DNA of 64,000 nt from assembly GCA_018401645.1 (NCBI GenBank), contig JAGYKK010000017.1, positions 1 through 64,000 on the forward strand. The letters are read 5' to 3'. The notes below the pieces were generated by a model, which did no database searches, was not told the DNA's origin, and worked only from the letters and a program-made list of their open reading frames with translations. The stretch comes from Mycobacterium sp. GTDB taxonomy: Bacteria; Actinomycetota; Actinomycetes; Mycobacteriales; Mycobacteriaceae. This document shows positions 57,217-64,000 of this stretch, piece after piece. A program made the position numbers and the translations under genes. Position 1 is the stretch's first letter; the number at the start of each line of letters is the position of its first letter.

Positions 57217-58018
57217 GACGGAACCCTCTCCGCCGCGCGGACGGCGGCGGCCTCAATGAGCCCGGCGAACAGCCGGAGATCGCCGGGGGTCTCCTCGGGA
57301 TGCCACTGCACGGCCACCACGAAGTCCGCGCCGGTCATTTCCGTGGCCTCGACCACGCCGTTGCCGTCGCGGGCACTCACCACCAGGCGCTCCCCGAGTC
57401 GGTCGATGCCCTGGTGGTGGTAGCACGCCACCGCCGCGGTCTCCCCGATCAGCGCGGCCACCCGGGTGTGGGGCACGGTGTGGACCGTCGAGGTCGAGAA
57501 TATCGCCCTGCCCCGTTGGTGCCCGGGGTGGCCGATGTCGGGCAGGTGTTGATGCAGGGTGCCCCCCAGGGCCACGTTGAGCACCTGGGCGCCGCGGCAG
57601 ATGCCGAGCACCGGCAGCCGGCAGCGTAGCGCCCCGGCGAGCAGCGCGAACTCCCACTCGTCACGGCCCGTGTCCGGGCTCGTCAGTGGCCGGATGCGGC
57701 CGATGGCCGTAAGCCGCCGGGTCGATCGCGACCGCCGGTGATGACCAACCCGTCGATGCCGGTGAGTACCCGCGCGGCGATGCCGACGTCGACCGGTTGC
57801 GGCGGCAGCAGCGTGGCGATCCCGCCGGCGCGGGTGACGCCGTGCAGGTAGGCCTCGGGCAGGAAACTGGCACGGACATCCCACGCCCCGGTCTGCGCTT
57901 GCTGCAGGTAGGTGGTCATCCCGATCACCGGGCGAGCAGACGCAAAGGACTCCGAAACGCCGGGGTTGCGGGAGTTTTTGTGTCTGCTCGCGGGGAAATC
58001 AGAGCCGCTCAAAGCCAC
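57213..58018 (-). CDS. Gamma-glutamyl-gamma-aminobutyrate hydrolase family protein (PuuD-like), frameshifted
   Basis: Class I glutamine amidotransferase-like hydrolase. The N-terminal part (ARPVIGMTTYLQQAQTGAWD, FLPEAYLHGVTRAGGIATLL, VLTGIDGLVITGG) is in one frame; after a shift near 57700 it continues with RDEWEFALLAGALRCRLPVL, GICRGAQVLNVALGGTLHQH (nucleophile Cys) and FVVAVQWHPEETPGDL (catalytic His). Homologue of Rv2859c, related to PuuD, which frees GABA from gamma-glutamyl-GABA. The start is uncertain: the long inverted repeat at 57934-57991 covers the first codons, so a GTG at 57958 or later may be the true start. Confidence 0.83.
57934..57991. repeat. Long inverted repeat upstream of/within the PuuD-like gene start
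   Basis: The left arm 57934-57954 (starting CGAGCAGACGCAAAGGACTC) and right arm 57972-57991 (GGAGTTTTTGTGTCTGCTCG) pair over about 20 bp with a 17-nt loop, three mismatches and one bulge. GAGCAGACGCAAA-type palindromes are familiar to me from intergenic spaces in mycobacterial genomes. A possible terminator or dispersed palindromic element after glnA4. Confidence 0.7.
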
Positions 58019-59402
58019 GCACTCGTTCCCAATCGGTGACGCACGAGTTGAATTCGGCCAGTTCCACCCGGGCGTTGTTCAGGTAATGCTCGACGACATC
58101 ACCGCCGAACGCGGCTCGAGCCACCGCGGATCCCGAGAACAACTCCGCCGCCTCGGCGAGGGTGACCGGCAGTCGCTGCGCGTCCCCGGCGTAGGCGTTG
58201 CCCCGGCACGGATCGGACAGTTCCAGACCTTCGTCGATGCCGTGCAGTCCGCCGGCGATCAACGCAGCCACCGCCAGATACTGGTTGACGTCACCGCCCG
58301 GAGTGCGGCACTCCACCCGCATCGAGTGGCCGACGCCGACCACCCGCAACGCACAGGTCCGATTGTCCAGACCCCAGGTGATGGCCGTCGGTGCGAAACT
58401 GCCTGCGGCAAAACGTTTGTAGGAGTTGATGTTCGGAGCGCTGAACAATGTGAGTTCACGCATAGTGGTCAGTTGCCCGGCGACGAAGCTGCGGAACATC
58501 GCCGACATGCCCAGTGGATCGGCGGAGTCCGCGAGCACCGCCGTCCCGTCCTCGCCGCGCAACGATAGATGGATGTGACAGCTGTTGCCCTCACGTTCGT
58601 CGAACTTGGCCATGAAGGTCAGGGCCTTGCCGTGCCGGTCGGCGATCTCCTTGGCGCCGTTGCGGTAGATGGTGTGGTTATCACAGGTGACCAAGGCGTC
58701 GTCGTAGCGGAAGGCGATCTCCTGCTGGCCGGCGTTGCACTCTCCCTTGACCCCCTCGCAGTACATACCCGCCCCGTCCATACCCAACCGGATGTCGCGC
58801 AGCAGCGGTTCCATACGGGTGGAGGCGTGGATGGCATAGTCGACGTTGTAGTCGCTGGACTTGATCAGGCCCCGGTAGCCGGCCGCCCAGGCGTCGCGGT
58901 AGGTACCGTCGAACACCAGGAACTCCAACTCCGTGCCGACGAAAGCGGTCAGGCCACGCTCAGCGAGGCGGTCGAGTTGAGTGCGCAGAATGGTGCGCGG
59001 CGCGGCCACGACGAGATCCCCCGAGGCGGACCCGGCGGCACCACCGTGCCCCCATCGAAGGTCAGCCATCACCAGCGCCGTTCCCGGCAGCCAGGGAATC
59101 ACTCGCAGGGTGCTCATGTCGGGCACCATCACCATATCGCCGTAGCCGGACGCCCAACTCGACATCGCGTATCCGTCGACAGTGTTCATTTCCACGTCCA
59201 CAGCCAGCAGGTAGTTGCAGCACTCGGCGCCGTGGGCGGCGACCTCCTCGGCAAACAACCTCGCCGAGACCCGTTTGCCGGTCAGCCTGCCCTGCATGTC
59301 GGCGAACGCGACGATCACCGTGTCGATCTCGCCGGCGGCCATCAGCCGTTCCAGTTCGCCTGGGGTCAGCAGGCCGCGGCGACGGCCGGTGTCAGACGCC
59401 AC
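57999..59402 (-). CDS. glnA4: Glutamine synthetase-like gamma-glutamyl-amine ligase GlnA4
   Basis: 467 residues from GTG 59402, chosen because GGGAAGGGG lies just upstream and the size then fits M. tuberculosis GlnA4 (457); ATG 59513 is an alternative. Type I glutamine synthetase fold: VNQYLAVAALIAGG, the ATP/metal site EGNSCHIHLSLRG, VKGECNAGQQEIAFRYDDAL, NSYKRFAAGSFAPTAITWGL, DNRTCALRVVGVGHSMRVEC. The standard ammonia-site residues are changed as in PuuA/GlnA4 relatives that glutamylate amines or ethanolamine. Probably starts the catabolic operon with the hydrolase, ALDH and SDR. Confidence 0.92.
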   Translation of the reverse strand: MASDTGRRRGLLTPGELERLMAAGEIDTVIVAFADMQGRLTGKRVSARLFAEEVAAHGAECCNYLLAVDVEMNTVDGYAMSSWASGYGDMVMVPDMSTLRVIPWLPGTALVMADLRWGHGGAAGSASGDLVVAAPRTILRTQLDRLAERGLTAFVGTELEFLVFDGTYRDAWAAGYRGLIKSSDYNVDYAIHASTRMEPLLRDIRLGMDGAGMYCEGVKGECNAGQQEIAFRYDDALVTCDNHTIYRNGAKEIADRHGKALTFMAKFDEREGNSCHIHLSLRGEDGTAVLADSADPLGMSAMFRSFVAGQLTTMRELTLFSAPNINSYKRFAAGSFAPTAITWGLDNRTCALRVVGVGHSMRVECRTPGGDVNQYLAVAALIAGGLHGIDEGLELSDPCRGNAYAGDAQRLPVTLAEAAELFSGSAVARAAFGGDVVEHYLNNARVELAEFNSCVTDWERVRGFERL

Positions 59403-59539
59403 GTACGCCCCTTCCCGGGTGCGGGCACCCACCGCTTCAGACCAGGTGCTGTCCAAAGGTAGGACAACCGACCATAGCGGGCCTACTGTGCCTAGCACCA
59501 GTTCCGTAGTCATCAGCGCCCCTCGGAAGGACCGACCAG

Positions 59540-61111
59540 ATGCCCGAAGGTCACGAGCCACTCGACGACGACGAACGCCACCTAGCGAGACTGGGCTACG
59601 CCCAGGAACTCGACCGCTCATGGTCGGGGTTCTCGAATTTTGCGATTTCCTTCTCGATCATCTCAATCCTGGCGGGCTGCTTCACCTCGTTCGGCCTGGG
59701 TTGGAACAACGGCGGGCCGGCCGCCATCGCCTGGGGCTGGCCGATCTTTGCCGGCTTCATCCTGCTGATCGGCTTCTGCATGTCGGAGTTGGTCTCAGCG
59801 TTCCCGACCTCCGGCGGGATCTACTGGTGGGCCGCCAAACTCGGCGGACCCAAGGCCGGCTACTACACCGGTTGGCTGAACCTCGTCGGCCTGGTCGCGA
59901 TCCTGGCCTCGGTGTCCTACGGCAGCGCCACATTCCTGGATCTGACCCTGGGCACCCTCAGCGAAAGCTGGCTGGCCGACTACAGCCTCAGGCGGGTGTT
60001 CGTGATATTTCTGATTATCCTTGCCGTGGTTGCCGTGATCAACATCTTCTCCAGCCACCTCCTCGCCGTGATCAACAACATTTCGGTCTGGTGGCACGTG
60101 GCCGGTGCCGCCGCGGTGATTGCGATCTTGTTCCTGGTTCCCGAGCGCCATGCCAGTGTCGGCGACGTATTCGCCCGCACCATCAACAACAGCGGCATGT
60201 TCGGCGGATCCACCACCGGATGGGGCTGGCTGCTGTTCGTACTGCCGATATCGGCGATCCTCACCCAGTACACGATCACCGGGTACGACGCCTCGGCGCA
60301 CCTGTCCGAGGAAACCCGCAGCGCCGCCGACGCCGCGGCCAAGGGCATTTGGCGATCGATCTTCTACTCGGCGATCGGTGGCTGGATTCTCCTGCTGTCA
60401 TTCTTGTTCGCGGTTCAGGACGCCGACGGGGTGTCGGCGGCCGGCGGCGGGGTGGCGTCGATCTTCAACCAGGCGCTGACCTCCGAGTGGGCCGCGGCGG
60501 TGTTGTTCATCTCCACCGCCGGTCAGCTGTTCTGCACCACTGCCTGCCAGACCAGCGCATCGCGGATGCTGTTCGCGTTCAGCCGCGACCGTGCGGTGCC
60601 CGGCCACCAGTTGTGGTCGGCGTTGAACTCCCGACGGGTACCGGCCAACGCGGTCATCGTCACAGCGGTGATCGCAGCCATGATCACCCTGCCCGCGCTG
60701 GTCGAGGTCGATATCAACGGTGCGCCGGTGCCGGTGGCCTTCTTCGCGGTGGTGTCCATCGGCGTGGTCGGGCTGTACCTGGCCTTCGCGGTACCGATTT
60801 ACTACCGCCTCAAAGCCGGTGACTCATTCCAAACGGGAAGCTGGAATCTTGGCAGGCACTACCGGTGGATGGCCCCGCTGGCGCTGGCCGAGATCATTCT
60901 CACCTCGATCGTCGCGATGTTTCCGACCTCGCTGGGCGGTATGCCCTGGGATCCCAGCTTCGAGTGGAAGTTTCTCAACTACACCCCTTTGCTCGTCGGC
61001 GGCACACTGATTTTGCTGTGGATCTACTGGCATGTCTCGGTGAAGAAGTGGTTCACCGGTCCGGTGCGGCAAGTGGACGACAGCGGTGCGCAACTGGACG
61101 GGGTTCGCTAG
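59540..61111 (+). CDS. APC-family amino acid/amine permease
   Basis: 523 residues, twelve membrane helices. LDRSWSGFSNFAISFSIISI and GCFTSFGLGWNNGGPAAIAW are the helix 1 and sodium/proton-site region of APC transporters; GGIYWWAAKLGGPKAGYYTG and TITGYDASAHLSEETRSAAD are typical of the GABA/polyamine/choline subgroup (BAT1-like). Divergent from glnA4; together they suggest uptake of the amine that GlnA4 then glutamylates. Confidence 0.93.
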   Translation: MPEGHEPLDDDERHLARLGYAQELDRSWSGFSNFAISFSIISILAGCFTSFGLGWNNGGPAAIAWGWPIFAGFILLIGFCMSELVSAFPTSGGIYWWAAKLGGPKAGYYTGWLNLVGLVAILASVSYGSATFLDLTLGTLSESWLADYSLRRVFVIFLIILAVVAVINIFSSHLLAVINNISVWWHVAGAAAVIAILFLVPERHASVGDVFARTINNSGMFGGSTTGWGWLLFVLPISAILTQYTITGYDASAHLSEETRSAADAAAKGIWRSIFYSAIGGWILLLSFLFAVQDADGVSAAGGGVASIFNQALTSEWAAAVLFISTAGQLFCTTACQTSASRMLFAFSRDRAVPGHQLWSALNSRRVPANAVIVTAVIAAMITLPALVEVDINGAPVPVAFFAVVSIGVVGLYLAFAVPIYYRLKAGDSFQTGSWNLGRHYRWMAPLALAEIILTSIVAMFPTSLGGMPWDPSFEWKFLNYTPLLVGGTLILLWIYWHVSVKKWFTGPVRQVDDSGAQLDGVR

Positions 61112-61118
61112 CCGGGGT

Positions 61119-61526
61119 TCAGACTCCGACCACCCGGATCAGGTCTTCCAGCCCGCCGAAGTCGGCGATGTTGCGGGTATAGAGGTCGAGGCCGCAGGTG
61201 TGGGCCGTGGCGGCGATCAGCAGGTCTGCGAACCTCGTCCGGGGATGCGGGCCGTTGCCCAGCGCGGCTGCTGCCACGAGGCCGTAACTGCGTGCGGCGG
61301 CAGCGTCGAATGGTGGTGTCCTGCCATGCGACAGTGGCCAACTACGAGTACCTGGTCTATTGGCGCTTTTATCAGGACGGCAACATCGAATGCGAGCAGT
61401 GGCCCGGCCGCCAATTCGGCGGCGGTGATGGCCGAGATCGCCACCTTCGTCGGGCAACGCGGCTCGCACCGCGGGGTCATGCCAGTCGATCACCACCGAG
61501 GTGTCCAGCAGCCCCGTCGCGGTCAC
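61119..61526 (-). CDS. vapC: VapC-type PIN-domain toxin, frameshifted
   Basis: PIN-domain ribonuclease of about 133 residues. LLDTSVVIDWHDPAVRA holds the first catalytic Asp; the middle (VAISAITAAELAAGPLLAFD, acidic Glu) reads in a second frame; the end returns to the first frame with RFADLLIAATAHTCGLDLYT and RNIADFGGLEDL (third and fourth acidic residues). So two nearby compensating shifts near 61290-61450. Cleaves RNA when free of its antitoxin. Translationally coupled to vapB by a 4-bp overlap. Confidence 0.85.
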   Translation of the reverse strand: MTATGLLDTSVVIDWHDPAVRAALPDEGGDLGHHRRRIGGRATARIRCCRPDKSANRPGTRSWPLSHGRTPPFDAAAARSYGLVAAAALGNGPHPRTRFADLLIAATAHTCGLDLYTRNIADFGGLEDLIRVVGV

Positions 61527-61777
61527 CGCGTGATGCTCTGATCGAAGGCAGCGTCGAGATCAGCGCGAAAGCGGCGGTGGTCGATTCGGACGTCGGCCGC
61601 AGCCAGTTCATCGATGTCCTTACGGCTGACGAAGGTGCGCCGGTGCGCCCGGATCGGCCTGAGTTCAGCCACCGGTTCCCCGTTGCGGGTGACGATGAAC
61701 GTCTCCCCCGCCGTCACGGCCTCGATCACTTTCGCGTTGTCGTTGCGCAGTTCTCGCTGCGGGATAGTCCTGGCCAT
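61523..61777 (-). CDS. vapB: Phd/VapB-type antitoxin
   Basis: 84 residues from ATG 61777. ARTIPQRELRNDNAKVIEAV and GETFIVTRNGEPVAELRPI are the Phd/YefM-type dimeric DNA-binding N terminus; the C-terminal part (DIDELAAADVRIDHRRFRAD) wraps the toxin. It autorepresses the operon together with VapC. The longer upstream reading runs through the palindromic operator and is rejected as start. Confidence 0.9.
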   Translation of the reverse strand: MARTIPQRELRNDNAKVIEAVTAGETFIVTRNGEPVAELRPIRAHRRTFVSRKDIDELAAADVRIDHRRFRADLDAAFDQSITR

Positions 61778-61784
61778 CACCCTA

Positions 61785-61813
61785 GTGTAGCGATAGGTGC
61801 TACACATCGCTAC
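61785..61813. promoter_or_regulatory. vapBC operator with two overlapping palindromes
   Basis: GTGTAGC (61785-61791) is the exact inverse of GCTACAC (61799-61805), and GTAGCGAT (61787-61794) is the exact inverse of ATCGCTAC (61806-61813). Two interleaved perfect inverted repeats lie 8-36 bp upstream of the vapB ATG, where a VapB/VapBC autorepressor should bind. Confidence 0.8.
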
Positions 61814-61909
61814 GAGGCCGGGCGTCACCCAGTCGCGGGCACTGCTCTTTCTGGTGGCCCACGGCGCCGAAGCGGCATTCAGTCTGACGGGGATCTCGTC
61901 ATACAGGCA

Positions 61910-62341
61910 TCATGGTTTGTCGCGCTCGGACTTCGAATCACGTTCCAGCTCAAGCACTTCCATCAGGAGATTCTCGTTGATGAGGTCGAACTCAATGTCT
62001 TCGACCCTCATGTGGTGTCGCACCCGATTGAAGAACTCGTTCACCGCCGAGTTGTACTTGAAGGTGGCATGTCGGTTGAGTTCCGGCGCCGCAACATCGG
62101 TCAACTGCGCGGCAATCGCGGTATAGGCGACCCGCTGAGCGCTGTCAGCGACATCGGCCGGCGCCACCAGCCGGATTTCTGAGAGCAGTGACGTGATTTC
62201 CCGCGCTTCATTGTCAAGGACTCCGGTCTCCTTGGCCAGTTGCATCAGAATTCGCATCCGTCCCCCGCCGGCTTCAATCCCCGGATAGATCCCTCTCGCG
62301 GCCGCAAGGGCTTCTTCGTCATTGGTCTCCGGTGACATCAC
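61910..62341 (-). CDS. Hypothetical protein
   Basis: 143 residues, largely helical and charged, with no family I recognise. MMSPETNDEEALAAARGI, then MRILMQLAKETGVLDNEARE, a hydrophobic-polar middle (DSAQRVAYTAIAAQLTDVAA) and a charged C-terminal helix (NENLLMEVLELERDSKSERD). No signal peptide, no membrane helix. It lies 24 bp downstream of the next gene on the same strand, which may be its partner. Confidence 0.55.
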   Translation of the reverse strand: MMSPETNDEEALAAARGIYPGIEAGGGRMRILMQLAKETGVLDNEAREITSLLSEIRLVAPADVADSAQRVAYTAIAAQLTDVAAPELNRHATFKYNSAVNEFFNRVRHHMRVEDIEFDLINENLLMEVLELERDSKSERDKP

Positions 62342-62365
62342 CAGTGCGCCCGCAGGCCCCCACCG

Positions 62366-62596
62366 CTAGGCTATCCGCTCCAGCGCGGTGCTTGCCTTTA
62401 GTTTTTCGATCCCGGTGATGAACGCGATCGCGCCTTCGCGTAACAGTGTGTTGCGGCTCCGCGACTCCTCGGCGGCCGACGTGCGTTCGTGCATTCGGGT
62501 CGACGTCCAGTATCCGACCAGACCGCCGACCACCGTGCCCATCAGGCTCGACGCCGCTGTCATGGCCGGAATGACCCAGACGGGCGTGTTAGCCAT
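62366..62596 (-). CDS. Small hypothetical protein with one membrane helix
   Basis: 76 residues. One N-terminal membrane helix (WVIPAMTAASSLMGTVVGGL, glycine-rich) is followed by a charged cytosolic helix (RMHERTSAAEESRSRNTLL). It resembles single-pass anchors of accessory loci. Directly upstream of the hypothetical gene at 61910; the two probably form an operon. Confidence 0.55.
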   Translation of the reverse strand: MANTPVWVIPAMTAASSLMGTVVGGLVGYWTSTRMHERTSAAEESRSRNTLLREGAIAFITGIEKLKASTALERIA

Positions 62597-62628
62597 CAGT
62601 GTCGCTTCCCCCTGGGACCCGGGCGTAC

Positions 62629-63200
62629 CTAGTAGGTGCTGGTGCGCAGCACGATCTCGGCGGCCAGCTGCGCCATCGACTCGGCGGCAGTGCGTCGGGC
62701 GGCGGACTCCACCAACCGGAAGTCACCGTAGACGAATCGCTGGCTGGCCCGGATCATGGCTCGAGCCGCGGGGCTGGTCACTATCGCCGTGGTGTTCATC
62801 TCAACCGGCGACAATCCGTCCTGGTTCAGGCCCTGCGTGGATCGGGTACCTGCGGATGCCCGCGGTCGATCACCACCAGTCTGGTGAACTGATCCGGCCG
62901 AAGCCGCCGCAGCCTCCCAGGCCAACTCGGCCCCGACGCGGTCTCCGACAAGCACCGCCCAGGGACGTCAAGGTGTCCAGAACCGCCACCACGGCCTTGG
63001 GGTGTAATCGCGGATCCGCACCGATAACGATGGTGCGGATGGCCGCGAGCGTGCAGTCGTTGCGTCAGCGCGTCGTGGCTGCAATCCGCGGCCGGCGGGT
63101 GCTGGGCCGAACCCAGCACCACGACGTAGGGCCCTTTGTCGGGTCCGGCGACACTTACCGGCACCGGGAAACCATCGACGGTCATCAGCGTCGCTGGCAT
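62629..63200 (-). pseudogene. Alpha/beta hydrolase-like protein, frameshifted
   Basis: From ATG 63200: MPATLMTVDGFPVPVSVAGP and YVVVLGSAQHPPAA; then in other frames WAVLVGDRVGAELAWEAAAA (nucleophile-elbow position G-D-R-x-G, with Asp in place of the usual Ser) and QFTRLVVIDRGHPQVPDPR. The tail TAIVTSPAARAMIRASQRFV and ESMAQLAAEIVLRTSTY complete an alpha/beta fold without obvious triad Ser or His. It could be a non-catalytic hydrolase-fold protein. Several base shifts interrupt it. Confidence 0.6.
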
Positions 63201-63260
63201 TTAGCCACGCTACTGCGCACCGACCGATGGCGGAGGGGTTTCGGGGTCAGACTCCCGCTA

Positions 63261-63929
63261 TCAGGAGGACGATCTGATCCGGGCGACCTGTTTGGTGAAG
63301 ACATCCAGGAACGTCTGCGGCAGTTTGGCTTTGGCCCCGATGCTCGGGTTATCGGCGGGTAACGCGATGCCGAACACGGCGTGGGGACCCACATTCCGGA
63401 AGGCCATATAGATGTTGCTGGTCGCGGTCCGCAGGGTCATGCTCTGCTGGTAGGCCAATCCGCCCGCTTCCAATCCGGGCAACTCCGCCGTCGTGATGGG
63501 GATGCCTGGAGAATTTGGGTCGAAGAAGGCTTCGAATTTCGCACACCGATTCGCCGCGGCCTCGATCTGGTCCAGGTCCAGGTTCCAGGACAGCAGTGTC
63601 ACAGCGATTCGGGCTCCGTCGTAGGAGACGGCGTATTTGGCCGCGCTTCCCGGTCCCCTCTCAGCGGTCTGGGCGATCGCACCGGTCAGCGCATTCGAGC
63701 AGCCCTGCGGCCGCGACAGCATCGGGCCGGGCTCACCAGCACCGTCAGGCTCTCGGGGGTTCTCGATGATCCGGTCGTACTGCACGCCGGGCGGAAAATC
63801 GTCCGCACCCAGCAATGCCCGCTCAAGAACGGCTCCGGGCCACGTCGCAGTACCCGTCACCGTGGTGGCGCAGCTGGTCAGGAGTACGACCACGGCCAGC
63901 ACAACGACCGTCATTCGACGAACCACCAT
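63261..63929 (-). CDS. Lipoprotein of the DUF5642-like mycobacterial family
   Basis: 222 residues. The signal peptide MTVVVLAVVVLLTSCATTVT carries a lipobox (LTSC), so it is predicted to be lipid-anchored outside the membrane. The mature part (ALLGADDFPPGVQYDRIIEN, DQIEAAANRCAKFEAF, LEAGGLAYQQSMTLRTATSN, MAFRNVGPHAVFGIALPADN) resembles small mycobacterial lipoproteins with two conserved cysteines (SNALTG-type PQGCSN and NRCAKF) that could form a disulfide. Function unknown. 71 bp remain to the window edge with no feature seen. Confidence 0.75.
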   Translation of the reverse strand: MVVRRMTVVVLAVVVLLTSCATTVTGTATWPGAVLERALLGADDFPPGVQYDRIIENPREPDGAGEPGPMLSRPQGCSNALTGAIAQTAERGPGSAAKYAVSYDGARIAVTLLSWNLDLDQIEAAANRCAKFEAFFDPNSPGIPITTAELPGLEAGGLAYQQSMTLRTATSNIYMAFRNVGPHAVFGIALPADNPSIGAKAKLPQTFLDVFTKQVARIRSSS

Positions 63930-64000
63930 GGGCTCAAGGGTAGGCGACCCGGACTTCAGGGGCGGCGGTCCAAGGCACTGGTGAGAGTCGGGCGGGCCGG

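Overview
The window is GC-rich actinobacterial DNA from a Mycobacterium-type genome (fast- or intermediate-growing environmental lineage likely; species not determinable). The gene order follows the M. tuberculosis Rv2744c-Rv2860c backbone: pspA, clgR, pgsA3, argA, ftsK, rnj, dapA, dfrA-thyA, dapB, ald, pepR, gpsI, rpsO, ribF, truB, pptT, nrnA, rbfA, infB, nusA, rimP, proS, efpA, cysG, cobB, cobO, Mg-chelatase, aldehyde dehydrogenase and glnA4. PE/PPE genes and the ald regulator are absent, and several accessory loci are inserted.

Layout. 1-4.5 kb: envelope stress (pspA, clgR), phospholipid and arginine synthesis, FtsK. 4.6-6.3 kb: three badly frame-broken small genes (thioesterase, ABM-family protein, SDR). 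6.3-16.8 kb: RNase J, lysine pathway (dapA, dapB), folate/thymidylate pair (thyA-dfrA), an SOS-box-controlled 13E12-type HNH protein, alanine dehydrogenase, nitronate monooxygenase. 16.8-24.6 kb: pepR-gpsI-rpsO, ribF, and the metallophosphoesterase-pptT-truB operon. 24.7-27.1 kb: a broken CocE-type esterase and an enoyl-CoA hydratase, closed by tandem hairpins. 27.2-33.6 kb: the translation operon rimP-nusA-ylxR-infB-rbfA-nrnA; infB here carries a foreign-looking EF-G GTP-binding segment, the most surprising feature of the window. 34.3-45.3 kb: proS, two tandem EfpA-type exporters (one with an in-frame amber stop), and the siroheme/cobalamin genes cysG, cobB, cobO and a Mg-chelatase. 46.4-54.4 kb: a metal-handling island consisting of a zinc-finger membrane protein, a Met/His-rich membrane protein, a CopD-CtaG fusion, a NiCoT cobalt/nickel importer under a cobalamin riboswitch, a CopZ-like chaperone, a P1B-ATPase and a broken sigC. 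54.4-61.1 kb: a gamma-glutamylation amine-catabolism cluster (GntR, SDR, aldehyde dehydrogenase, gamma-glutamyl hydrolase, glnA4, amino-acid/amine permease). 61.1-64 kb: a vapBC toxin-antitoxin pair with a clear palindromic operator, small hypotheticals, a broken alpha/beta hydrolase and a lipoprotein.

About twenty genes, including normally essential ones (ftsK, infB), are interrupted by frameshifts whose flanking frames are well conserved. This looks more like indel errors in the source assembly than true gene decay, although clustered decay cannot be excluded by eye. Gene names rest on recognising the encoded families and the conserved gene order; no database search was run.
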